Below, piece after piece: positions 1 to 9,569 of a DNA stretch of 64,000 nt; within the stretch, counting starts at the first letter, position 1; every line of letters begins with the position of its first letter. The stretch is taken from contig CAKUFI010000001.1 in assembly GCA_934647305.1 (NCBI GenBank), positions 1 to 64,000 of the forward strand, given 5' to 3'. This DNA comes from an uncultured Clostridia bacterium (GTDB lineage: Bacteria; Bacillota; Clostridia; Christensenellales; Aristaeellaceae). Under the pieces are notes generated by a model, which was not told the DNA's origin, searched no databases, and worked only from the letters and a program-made list of their open reading frames with translations. The position numbers and the translations under genes are program-made.

Positions 1-907
<907 letters not shown>

Positions 908-951
908 TCAGTTCAAGAGAAAAATTCGTTTTTGATGGGATTCGCGGCGGA

Positions 952-1297
<346 letters not shown>

Positions 1298-1312
1298 CTT
1301 TTTACAGGCATT

Positions 1313-1341
1313 AGTTTAACCCAAATGCCCCGGAAGTACAA
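1313..1341 (-). promoter_or_regulatory. Candidate groESL promoter
   Basis: On the minus strand TTGTAC (1341-1336) is separated by 17 bp from TAAACT (1318-1313). Matches to consensus are only moderate, but the placement just upstream of CIRCE puts the operator around the transcription start, as in other groESL operons. Confidence 0.45.
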
Positions 1342-1516
1342 ACCCGCACAGCACGCAAAAATACTGAAAAATATGGAAAAACAGACAACAGCGACTTTGT
1401 ACTTGAAATTCCTCTGAAATGCTCATTATTTCGCGCAGATTCATTGCATTTACACGAACGTATCAAAAAATGCGCCGTTTCCACGCATCTTTGCCCGGAA
1501 AGCGGAGCGGTTTGCG

Positions 1517-1545
1517 TTGATTTTCATTTTCCGGGATGCTATAAT
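1517..1545 (+). promoter_or_regulatory. Sigma-A-type promoter for the dCMP deaminase operon
   Basis: TTGATT (1517-1522), 17-bp spacer, TATAAT (1540-1545), with the ribosome site AAAGGAG and the start codon following within 25 bp. The transcript leader would therefore be very short. Confidence 0.75.
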
Positions 1546-1567
1546 ATGTATAAAAGGAGTGAAGACG

Positions 1568-2047
1568 ATGGACAAATGGGACGCGCGATTCATGAAGCTC
1601 GCCGCGGAAATCGCCTCGTGGGCCAGCTGCTATCAGCCCAACCGCAAAATCGGCGCGGTGATCGTAAAAAACAAACGGATCATGACCACGGGCTATAACG
1701 GCGCGCCGGCGGGCGTAAAAACCTGCGTGGAGCGGGGCGAATGCCTCCGGAGAAAGCTGAACGTTCCCTCGGGCACGCGCCAGGAGGTGTGCTACGCCAT
1801 CCACGCCGAGCAGAACGCCATCATTCAGGCGGCGCGGCTGGGCGTGTCCATCGAGGGCGCGACGCTGTACTGCACGCATCAGCCCTGCTCGGTGTGCGCC
1901 AAGATGATCGTCAACGCGGGCATTACGCGCGTGGTGTACGGCGAGGGCTACCCGGACGCCTTCGCGGTGGACATGCTGAATGAAGGCGGCGTGCTGCTGG
2001 AAAAATACGAATGGGAGAAGCAGGATGGAAGCAAGGCGACTGAATAA
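1568..2047 (+). CDS. Deoxycytidylate (dCMP) deaminase family protein
   Basis: A 159-residue zinc-dependent deaminase, probably converting dCMP to dUMP for thymidylate synthesis in the cytoplasm. The zinc and catalytic motif HAEQNAI (His near residue 78) and the second zinc motif PCSVC (near 105) are intact, as is the N-terminal MKLAAEIASWASCYQPNRKIGAVIV segment shared with ComEB/dCMP deaminases. The ATG at 1568 was chosen because it sits 8 bp after AAAGGAGTG. Length matches the family. The gene overlaps the next one by 23 bp, indicating translational coupling. A ComE-like late-competence name is possible, but there is no comE context here. Confidence 0.9.
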   Translation: MDKWDARFMKLAAEIASWASCYQPNRKIGAVIVKNKRIMTTGYNGAPAGVKTCVERGECLRRKLNVPSGTRQEVCYAIHAEQNAIIQAARLGVSIEGATLYCTHQPCSVCAKMIVNAGITRVVYGEGYPDAFAVDMLNEGGVLLEKYEWEKQDGSKATE

Positions 2048-3005
2048 GGATCTGCGCGGCCCGGCCTGGTGCATGCTGGGCCACGCGCTGTGCATGGCGG
2101 TTCTGCCGATGCTCGCGCTGATCGCGGTGCTGACGGTGAAAATCTGGCCGGAGCTCTCCGCCTCGTTCAGTCAGGCGGCGCTCGACCCGCAGGCCATTTC
2201 CGAAAAGGCGCAGGAGCTGGTCGTGCGCGCGGCGAGCGAGGGCAGCTGGTACGAGACGCTGGCCTGCGCGCTCAACGTGCTCTGCGCGATCCTGAGCCTG
2301 ATCCCCTTCGCGATCTATGGCGCGAGGCGGCAGGTGAACCTGTCCCTGGCCCCGCGCGAGGTCACGATAAAGCGCGTGCTGTCGCTGATCGTGATGGCGA
2401 TGTGCGTCAACGGCCTGGCCGGGTTCGCCAATATCCCGGTCGAGTGGCTGTTCAACCGGGCGGGCTACACCATCCTGTGGGACTTCCCGCTGGGCGATAC
2501 GGCGGCGGCGAAGACGATCATGACGGTCTACGCGGTGGTTCTCGCCCCGGTGATCGAGGAAATCCTGTTCAGGGGCTACCTGCTGGGCGGGCTGCGCAGG
2601 TACGGCGACCGCTTCGCCGTCGTTTCCTCCGCGCTGCTGTTCGGTCTGATGCACGGCAATCTCTCCCAGTTTTTAAGCGCGCTGTGCATCGGATTGCTGC
2701 TGGGCTATGCGCGGGTGCGCTATGGCTCGCTGCTCGTGTGTATGTTCGCGCACGCGGGCAACAACCTGCTGGCGCTCGGCCTTGACCTGCTGCCCGACTG
2801 GACGTCCCTGATCGCGCTGCTGGCGATGATTGTCCTGGGCATCCCGCTGCTTCGGCGCTTCCGCAGGGAGACAGGCGAGCTGTCCGACCCGGCGGAGTTT
2901 CAGGCGCAGCGCGTGGGGCGCAGGCTGTGGCTGAACGTGCCGATGGTGATTTACCTGCTCGTCGCGCTGCGGCAGTTTGCCGCGGCCGTGCTCCCGCTGG
3001 GATAA
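2025..3005 (+). CDS. CPBP family intramembrane metalloprotease
   Basis: A 326-residue polytopic membrane protein with the CPBP (CAAX-protease / bacteriocin-processing) signature: EEILFRG near residue 178 supplies the two glutamates and arginine, and FGLMHGN near 207-213 supplies a metal-binding histidine. The last His-containing helix (FAHAGNN) is also present. Start at 2025 follows GAGAAGCAG and overlaps the dCMP deaminase by 23 bp. Family members cut membrane substrates such as bacteriocin leaders or act in self-immunity; the substrate here is unknown. A hydrophilic tail of about 60 residues ends in a final hydrophobic helix. Confidence 0.85.
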   Translation: MEARRLNKDLRGPAWCMLGHALCMAVLPMLALIAVLTVKIWPELSASFSQAALDPQAISEKAQELVVRAASEGSWYETLACALNVLCAILSLIPFAIYGARRQVNLSLAPREVTIKRVLSLIVMAMCVNGLAGFANIPVEWLFNRAGYTILWDFPLGDTAAAKTIMTVYAVVLAPVIEEILFRGYLLGGLRRYGDRFAVVSSALLFGLMHGNLSQFLSALCIGLLLGYARVRYGSLLVCMFAHAGNNLLALGLDLLPDWTSLIALLAMIVLGIPLLRRFRRETGELSDPAEFQAQRVGRRLWLNVPMVIYLLVALRQFAAAVLPLG

Positions 3006-3033
3006 ACAATATGTTCGTGAGGTATTGGAACGC

Positions 3034-6000
3034 ATGAAACTGACGAAGAGACAATATCTGCTGGCGGCAGTGATCGTCATTCTGCTGGCGGCGGTGGCGG
3101 TTATGTTCTGGCCGCGCGGGGGAGAGACCGGCGACGAGACGGTCAACCTGATCAAAAACGGCGGCTTTGAGACGCTGGACGGCGACCTGCCCGCGAACTG
3201 GACGCCGGGCAAGTGGTTCGGCGACGAGGGCGTGAGCTACCTCGAGCTGTCGGACGACGCCTACGAGGGCGAGCACTCAATCCTGGTGGAAAACGTGGAG
3301 GAGAACGACGCGCGCTTTGAGCAGACCATCTCCGTGCTGCCCAATTCCACCTATCGCTTTTCCTGCATGGTGAAGGCCGAGGGCTGCGACGAGTCGACCA
3401 ACGGCGCGTCCATTTCCTTTAAGGATACCTTCACCTATTCCGACATGGTCTACGACACCCACGGCCAGTGGCAGGAGGTCGTGTTCTACGGCACGACCGG
3501 CCCCAAGCAGCGCGAGCTGACGGTCATGCTGCGCGTGGGCGGCTACGGCCGGCTGGGCGTGGGCAAGGCCTGGTTTGACGACCTGCAGGTGACCTATGTC
3601 AAGGCGCTTCCCGCCGGTGCAGTGGCGGAGTCTCTGGCCACGAACGCCCCCGCGAAGGCCGATACCTCCGCCGAGGAACCGGCGGAAAAGAACCGCCTGC
3701 CGCTGATTCTCCTGTGCGGCGCGCTGTTCCTCGCACTCTCGGCGATGGTGCTTCTGCGCATGAACGGCTCCCAGGATCAGCGGGTGCGCCGCGCGGCGCT
3801 TGTCTACCTGGCGGCGCTGGCGATTGTCGTGCGCGCGATGCTGGCCATGCAGGTGCGCGGCTATCCCAACGACATGAGCTGCTTTCAGGCCTGGGCCGAC
3901 CGCATGTTCAGCGCAGGCCCGCTGCGCTTCTATTCGGACACCTCCTTCTGCGACTACCCGCCCGGATACATGCTGCTTCTGTGGCCGATCGGCGCCATGC
4001 GCGCCATCCTTGGCCTGACGGGCGACAACGGCCCCGCCTGGCTTGTCACCAAGCTCTATCCGATCGCCTGCGACGCGCTGTGCGCGCTGGTCTTCTTCCG
4101 CTTTGCGAAGAAGCGGGTGGGCGAGTACGTGGCCGCCTGCCTGTCGCTTCTGTTCCTGTTTAACCCGGCCTGCATCGTGGACAGCGCGATGTGGGGCCAG
4201 ATCGACTCGGTGCTCACGCTCCTGCTGATCCTCGCGGTCTGGAACGCCTCGGAGGAAAAGTGGCTGCGCGGCATGCTGCTGTTCACCGCGGCCATCCTCG
4301 TCAAGCCGCAGGCGCTGCTGCTGGCCCCGATGGGCGTGGTGATGGCGGCCGCCTCGGTCGTGCGCGCCCAGAATAAGGGCAAAACCGCCCGCGAGGTGGG
4401 CCTGGCGCTGCTGGCGGCGGTCGGCGCGATGCTGCTGTTTTCGCTGCCCTTTGCGCTGAGTCTGCGTCAAGATCCGTTTACCTTCCTGAAGGCGCGCTAT
4501 ATGGAGTCGATGGGCAATTACAACTACATGACCATCAACGCCGCAAACCTCTACGCCCTTATGGGCATGAACTGGAAGGCCATGGAGAGCAGCGGCGCCT
4601 GGCCGGTCGTCGCCTGGACGCTGTTCGGCCTGTCGTATCTCTACAGCTTCTTCCTCTATATAAAGGGCGGCGAGCGGAAGCGCATCTTCCTGTGCTGCGC
4701 GCTGCTTCTGGCGCTGGTGTTCGCCTTCGGCCCGAAGATGCACGAGCGCTACGCCTTCCCCGCGCTGCTCCTGCTGCTCTTCGCCTATGCCCAGGATAAG
4801 GACGCGCGTCTCCTGCTGGCCTTCGTCACCTGCTCGCTTTCCACTTACCTCAACACGGCGCTGGTGCTGGAAAACCAGCATCTGCTGTCCTCGCAGGGCC
4901 TGATCAACGGGATCATTTCCTGCCTGTCGGTGGTAAACGCCCTGCTCGTGTCCTGGACGGGCTGGGATCTGTGCGTGCGCGGCCGCGCCGTGAGCATGGA
5001 CCGCGTGACCGAGAAGCTGGGCGACCGGCACACCAAAATCTACCATAAGCTGCCCCGCAACGCCATGCGCCCGGTGCTGCTGCGCGAGGATTCGCACCTG
5101 CACATGCGCAGAATCGACTACGCGCTGATGCTGGGCATCACCCTCGTGTACGCGGCGCTGGCCTTTACCGACCTGGGCTCGACCGCCGCGCCCCAGGCCA
5201 GCTGGACCTCGTCCATTTCGGGCGAGCAGGTGGTCTTCGACCTCGGTCAGGAGCAGACCTTCCATCTGACCTATTACGGCGGCATCTGCAACTCCACCTT
5301 CACCGTGGCCACCTCGGACGACGGAACCACCTGGTCGGAGGAACAGCTGGCCGAGTACGACCAGGGCCAGATCTTCAAGTGGCTGTGGTTCACCCCGGTC
5401 GAGCAGACCGAAAACGGCAAGTTCACGCGCCTTGAGAGCGGCTATCCCCTGCTGACCGCGCGCTATGTGCGCCTGACCGCGCAGAAGGCCGGTCTGGTGC
5501 TCAGCGAGGTGGGCTTCCTGGACGAGGACGGAAATGCGCTGCCCGTCGCCTCGGTCGAGAGCTTCGGCGGGGTGGAGGGGCGCGCGGGCGACCCGGCGCT
5601 GCTGGCCGACGAGCAGAATACCGTGCCCGCCTATCCTTCCTACTATAACAGCATGTATTTCGACGAGATCTACCACGCCCGCACCGGCTACGAGTTCGAG
5701 CACGGCATGACCCCGTACGAGACCACGCACCCGCCGCTGGGCAAGGTGCTGATCATGCTGGGCATTCACCTGTTCGGCATGACGCCGTTCGGCTGGCGCT
5801 GCATGGGCGCGCTGGTCGGCGTGCTGATGCTGCCGGCGATGTACCTGATGATCAAGCAGCTGCTCAAGAAGACCGAGTACGCGGCGGTGGGCACGTTCCT
5901 GCTGGCCGTGGACGCGATGCACTTCACGCAAACCCGCATCGCCACGATTGACTCCTACGGCGTGTTCTTCATCATCCTGATGTACCTGTTCATGTTCAGG

Positions 6001-6897
6001 TACTGTCAGATGAACTTCTACTTCGACGACTTTAAGAAGACGCTGATCCCGCTGGGCCTGTCGGGCGTGTGCATGGGACTGGGCATTGCCAGCAAGTGGA
6101 TCTGCATCTACGCGGGCATCGGCCTGGCCGTGCTGTTCTTCTACACGCTTATCAGGCGCTACCTCGAGTATCGCCGGGCCATGCGCTCGGGCGGCAGCAC
6201 GCGGGCCGAAATCGCGGCCAGGCGGCACTTCTGGGCGTACTTCTTCCGAACCGGCGCGTTCTGCATCGTGTTCTTCATCATCGTGCCGATCCTGATCTAC
6301 TACTTCTCCTACTACTGGTACATGAAGCCGCTGGGCGGCCTGAGCGTGAGCGGCGTGTGGCAGCGGCAAATCAACATGTTCAACTACCACAAGGGCCTGT
6401 CCAACGACACCCACTTCTTCCGCTCGCCCTGGTACGAGTGGCCGCTGATCATCAAGCCGATGTGGTACTATTCAGGCACCGCGTTCATGCCGGAGGGCGT
6501 GATTTCCTCGATCTCCTGCATGGGCAACCCGGCGGTGTGGTGGGGCGGCCTGCTGGCGCTGATCTTCGTGATCGTGCAGCTGCTGCGCGGCAAGGGCGAC
6601 CGCACCTGCCTGTACCTGGTGATCGCCTTCGCGGCGCAGTACCTGCCCTGGGTGCTGGTGCCCCGATCGACGTTCATCTATCACTATTTTGCGAGCGTGC
6701 CCTTCATCATCGTGTGCATCACGGTGGTGATGAAGTACCTGAAGCAGCGCCGCTTCAAGGGGTATAAGGTATGCCTCGGCGTGTTCCTGCTGGCCGCGCT
6801 GGTGCTGTTCATCGGCTTCTACCCGTTGGAGTCCGGCCACCCGGTCGCCCGGAGCTACGCGAAGTACCTGCGCTGGTTTAACTGGTATAACTACTGA
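3034..6897 (+). CDS. Giant two-module GT-C glycosyltransferase with carbohydrate-binding domains
   Basis: A 1287-residue membrane protein. Seen in order: an N-terminal membrane anchor (about 7-25); a jelly-roll CBM4/9-like domain starting LIKNGGFETLDGDLPANW (about 36-190); a first polytopic GT-C module (about 250-650) with the motif GYPNDMSCFQAWADRM and DSAMWGQID, resembling Gpi18/mannosyltransferase-type enzymes; an extracytoplasmic F5/8 type C (discoidin)-like domain (about 712-835); and a second GT-C module (about 870-1286) with MYFDEIYHARTGYEFEHG, the FDExxHA hallmark of protein O-mannosyltransferases (PMT, GT39). Both would use polyprenyl-phosphate sugars at the outer membrane face. Start ATG 3034 begins the anchor helix; an upstream in-frame ATG at 2977 overlaps the previous gene and is less likely. 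Acceptor is unknown: cell-wall polymer or secreted protein. Confidence 0.85.
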   Translation: MKLTKRQYLLAAVIVILLAAVAVMFWPRGGETGDETVNLIKNGGFETLDGDLPANWTPGKWFGDEGVSYLELSDDAYEGEHSILVENVEENDARFEQTISVLPNSTYRFSCMVKAEGCDESTNGASISFKDTFTYSDMVYDTHGQWQEVVFYGTTGPKQRELTVMLRVGGYGRLGVGKAWFDDLQVTYVKALPAGAVAESLATNAPAKADTSAEEPAEKNRLPLILLCGALFLALSAMVLLRMNGSQDQRVRRAALVYLAALAIVVRAMLAMQVRGYPNDMSCFQAWADRMFSAGPLRFYSDTSFCDYPPGYMLLLWPIGAMRAILGLTGDNGPAWLVTKLYPIACDALCALVFFRFAKKRVGEYVAACLSLLFLFNPACIVDSAMWGQIDSVLTLLLILAVWNASEEKWLRGMLLFTAAILVKPQALLLAPMGVVMAAASVVRAQNKGKTAREVGLALLAAVGAMLLFSLPFALSLRQDPFTFLKARYMESMGNYNYMTINAANLYALMGMNWKAMESSGAWPVVAWTLFGLSYLYSFFLYIKGGERKRIFLCCALLLALVFAFGPKMHERYAFPALLLLLFAYAQDKDARLLLAFVTCSLSTYLNTALVLENQHLLSSQGLINGIISCLSVVNALLVSWTGWDLCVRGRAVSMDRVTEKLGDRHTKIYHKLPRNAMRPVLLREDSHLHMRRIDYALMLGITLVYAALAFTDLGSTAAPQASWTSSISGEQVVFDLGQEQTFHLTYYGGICNSTFTVATSDDGTTWSEEQLAEYDQGQIFKWLWFTPVEQTENGKFTRLESGYPLLTARYVRLTAQKAGLVLSEVGFLDEDGNALPVASVESFGGVEGRAGDPALLADEQNTVPAYPSYYNSMYFDEIYHARTGYEFEHGMTPYETTHPPLGKVLIMLGIHLFGMTPFGWRCMGALVGVLMLPAMYLMIKQLLKKTEYAAVGTFLLAVDAMHFTQTRIATIDSYGVFFIILMYLFMFRYCQMNFYFDDFKKTLIPLGLSGVCMGLGIASKWICIYAGIGLAVLFFYTLIRRYLEYRRAMRSGGSTRAEIAARRHFWAYFFRTGAFCIVFFIIVPILIYYFSYYWYMKPLGGLSVSGVWQRQINMFNYHKGLSNDTHFFRSPWYEWPLIIKPMWYYSGTAFMPEGVISSISCMGNPAVWWGGLLALIFVIVQLLRGKGDRTCLYLVIAFAAQYLPWVLVPRSTFIYHYFASVPFIIVCITVVMKYLKQRRFKGYKVCLGVFLLAALVLFIGFYPLESGHPVARSYAKYLRWFNWYNY

Positions 6898-6914
6898 GAA
6901 ACGGATGTGAACGC

Positions 6915-8444
6915 ATGCTGGCTGTGGTAAACAGTTACGGATTAAGCGGCATCGACGGCTTTCCGGTCCGCGTCGAGGTCAACGTCAGCGGCGGCCTGCC
7001 CGGCTTTGAGCTGGTGGGCCTGCCCGACGCGGCGGTCAAGGAATCCCGCGAGCGCGTGACGACCGCGCTCAAGAACAGCGGCTTTGCCTATCCCGACGGC
7101 AAGGTGGTCATCAACCTGGCCCCGGCCGATCAGAAGAAGGAAGGCCCGGCCTTTGACCTGCCGATGGCGGCGGGAATCCTGGCGGCGGCGGGCAAGGTGC
7201 CTGCCAGCGCGCTGGACGGCTGCGCGCTTCTGGGCGAATTGTCGCTCGACGGCACGGTGCGTCCGGTGCGCGGCGCGCTTCCCCTGACCATCAGCGCGAG
7301 GGAAAAGGGCATGCGCGCGATGATTCTCCCGCCGGGCAACGCCGAGGAGGTTCGCTGCGTGGAAGGCATTGAGGTCTACCCGGCCGGCACGCTGCGCCAG
7401 GCGATCGAGCACCTGCAGGGTGAAAAGCCGCTTGCCCCGCTCGTCAAGACCTCCTATCAGGAGCTGCTCACTCGGCGGCAGAGCGCCGTCGACTTCGCCT
7501 TCGTCAAGGGGCAGAAGAGCGCCAAGCGCGCCCTGGAAATCGCGGCGGCCGGCGGCCACAATGTGCTCATGGTGGGCCCGCCCGGTTCGGGCAAGACGCT
7601 CATGGCCCGCTGCATGCCCACGATACTGCCCGACATGACCTTCGAGGAGGCGCTCGAGGTCACGCGCATACACAGCGCCGCGGGCATCATGGAGGGCGGA
7701 GGCCTGCTGGTCGAGCGCCCGTTCCGCTCGCCGCACCATACCGCCTCGACCGTCTCTCTCGTGGGCGGCGGCATGCACGCGCAGCCGGGCGAAATTTCCA
7801 AGGCGCACAACGGGGTGCTCTTCCTGGACGAGCTGCCCGAGTACCGCCGCGACGTGCTCGAGGGGCTTCGTCAGCCCATGGAGGACGGCTTCGTGACCAT
7901 CACCCGCGCCAACGCCCAGTCCACCTATCCCTCCCAGTTCATGCTGATCTGCTCGATGAACCCCTGCCCCTGCGGCAATTACGGCTCGCGCACGCAGACC
8001 TGCCGCTGCTCCAGCGGGGAGATTCGCAGGTACTTAAACCGCATCTCCGGCCCGCTGCTCGACCGCATCGACATGCACATCGAGGTGGAGAGCATTCCGC
8101 CCGAGCGCCTCGCCGAGACCACGCTGGAGGAGTCCTCCGCGCAGGTTCGCGAGCGGGTGCAGCGTGCGCGCGAGATCCAGAGGGCGCGCTACGCCGGGGA
8201 GAAGATCTCCTGCAATGCCCGCCTGGACGCCAGCTCCATGAACCGCTACTGCGCGCTCTCCGGAGCCGCCCGCGCCATGCTGATGAAGGCGGGCGAGAGC
8301 ATGGGCCTGAGCAATCGCGCCTTCACCCGCGTGCTCAAGGTTTCGCGCACCATCGCCGATCTGGCCGGCAGCGAGCAGATCGAGCTCAACCACGTGGCCG
8401 AGGCAGTGCAGTATCGCTCGCTCGACCGCAAGTACTGGGGATAA
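6915..8444 (+). CDS. comM: YifB/ComM family Mg-chelatase-like AAA+ ATPase
   Basis: A 509-residue ATPase of the ComM/YifB family. An N-terminal Lon-protease-like S5 fold domain (starting MLAVVNSYGLSGIDGFPVRVEV) is followed by an AAA+ domain with Walker A GPPGSGKT (about 221-228), Walker B VLFLDELPEY and a Mg-chelatase-type insert, and a C-terminal domain ending DRKYWG. In proteobacteria ComM promotes branch migration during natural transformation. The next gene is dprA, which is the usual Firmicutes pairing and supports a role in handling incoming single-stranded DNA or recombination. Full length; 12 bp separate it from dprA. Confidence 0.93.
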   Translation: MLAVVNSYGLSGIDGFPVRVEVNVSGGLPGFELVGLPDAAVKESRERVTTALKNSGFAYPDGKVVINLAPADQKKEGPAFDLPMAAGILAAAGKVPASALDGCALLGELSLDGTVRPVRGALPLTISAREKGMRAMILPPGNAEEVRCVEGIEVYPAGTLRQAIEHLQGEKPLAPLVKTSYQELLTRRQSAVDFAFVKGQKSAKRALEIAAAGGHNVLMVGPPGSGKTLMARCMPTILPDMTFEEALEVTRIHSAAGIMEGGGLLVERPFRSPHHTASTVSLVGGGMHAQPGEISKAHNGVLFLDELPEYRRDVLEGLRQPMEDGFVTITRANAQSTYPSQFMLICSMNPCPCGNYGSRTQTCRCSSGEIRRYLNRISGPLLDRIDMHIEVESIPPERLAETTLEESSAQVRERVQRAREIQRARYAGEKISCNARLDASSMNRYCALSGAARAMLMKAGESMGLSNRAFTRVLKVSRTIADLAGSEQIELNHVAEAVQYRSLDRKYWG

Positions 8445-8456
8445 GGGAGGCGCCTC

Positions 8457-9533
8457 ATGAACGATTCCACCGCGCTCATTTGGCTGTCGAGTATTCCGGC
8501 GCTTTCCGACAAGTCCCTCGGCAAGCTGCTCGAGGCCTTTCCCGAGCCGGGCGTGCTCTGGGACGAGCCGAACCTCGCAATGCGCGTGCTGGGCACGAAA
8601 TCCATGGAAGCCCTGCGCGAGGCGAAAAGCGAGGATTACCTGGACGCGCTGCTGTGCGCCCTCGAGGAAAAGGACGTCCGCGTGCTGACGCTGTTTGACG
8701 ACGACTACCCTGACCGCCTGTGCGCGATCGAGGAGGCGCCGCCGGTACTGTATCTGCGCGGCTGCCTGCCTGAAAAAGCGCGCGCCGCCGCCATCGTGGG
8801 CACTCGGAAATGCACCGCCGACGGGCGCGTGACCGCCCAGCGCATGGCCTGCGACCTGGCCGCGTCCGGCGTCGCCGTCGTCAGCGGTATGGCGGACGGC
8901 ATCGACTCCGCCGCGCACCTGGGCTGCCTGGAGGCCGGCGGACAGACCGTCGCCGTGCTGGGCTGCGCGATCGACAGCTGCTATCCGCCTGAAAACCGCT
9001 CCCTGCTCGAGCGCATACTGGACGAGGGCGGCTGCGTCCTCTCCGAGCACGCCCCCGGCGCGCATACCCGGGCCTACCACTTCGCCCGGCGCAACCGCAT
9101 CATCAGCGGCCTTTCCCAGGCGGTGATCGTGGTTGAGGCGGGGGAGAAGTCGGGCGCGCTCATCACCGCCCAGTACGCCCTCGCGCAGCACCGCGAGCTC
9201 TTCGCCGTACCCGGTTCGATCTACGCCCAGGCCTGCCGCGGCTCAAACCGCCTGCTGGTCGCCGACGCGCACGTCGCGTTGTCCGCCGAGGAGGTCTTCT
9301 CGGCCATGTCCTGGCTGTCCGCCTCGCCTGAAAAGCAGGCCGAGGAGCCAGTCGAGCTGGATCCTCAGAGCCGCCGCGTCGTCGAGTTCTTGCAAAATGA
9401 CGAAAAATCCTTTGACGAAATCGTTAATGAGTTGCAAATTGAAGCGTGGGAGCTCAATTCACTCTTGACAATCCTTGAAATGCAGGGAATAATAAGACAG
9501 TCGGCCGGCAAGCTGTACCGGTCGCTTATCTAA
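8457..9533 (+). CDS. dprA: DNA-processing protein DprA
   Basis: A 358-residue protein that loads RecA on incoming single-stranded DNA. The Rossmann-like core is clear: VGTRKCTADGRVTAQ, SGMADGIDSAAHLG, AVLGCAIDSCYPPEN, FARRNRIISGLSQAVIVVEA and KSGALITAQYAL. An N-terminal helical region (about 1-75) and a C-terminal winged-helix of the DML1 type (about 300-358) complete the normal architecture. The GGGAGG ribosome site precedes ATG 8457. The usual SGLAxGID loop reads SGMADGID, a conservative change. Gene order dprA-topA-trmFO is classical for Firmicutes. Confidence 0.96.
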   Translation: MNDSTALIWLSSIPALSDKSLGKLLEAFPEPGVLWDEPNLAMRVLGTKSMEALREAKSEDYLDALLCALEEKDVRVLTLFDDDYPDRLCAIEEAPPVLYLRGCLPEKARAAAIVGTRKCTADGRVTAQRMACDLAASGVAVVSGMADGIDSAAHLGCLEAGGQTVAVLGCAIDSCYPPENRSLLERILDEGGCVLSEHAPGAHTRAYHFARRNRIISGLSQAVIVVEAGEKSGALITAQYALAQHRELFAVPGSIYAQACRGSNRLLVADAHVALSAEEVFSAMSWLSASPEKQAEEPVELDPQSRRVVEFLQNDEKSFDEIVNELQIEAWELNSLLTILEMQGIIRQSAGKLYRSLI

Positions 9534-9569
9534 TGAAGAGACATCACATCATCCGGAGGTTTTAGATAG

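Noticed and set aside
1444..1698. Plus-strand frame across the dCMP deaminase promoter
   Set aside because: Shadow frame; the real start with ribosome site and promoter is at 1568.
3277..6414. A 1045-codon open frame on the minus strand
   Set aside because: Its protein is rich in H, R, Q and A as expected from an antisense reading of a GC-rich gene; it has no ribosome site and mirrors the glycosyltransferase, whose domains are unmistakable.
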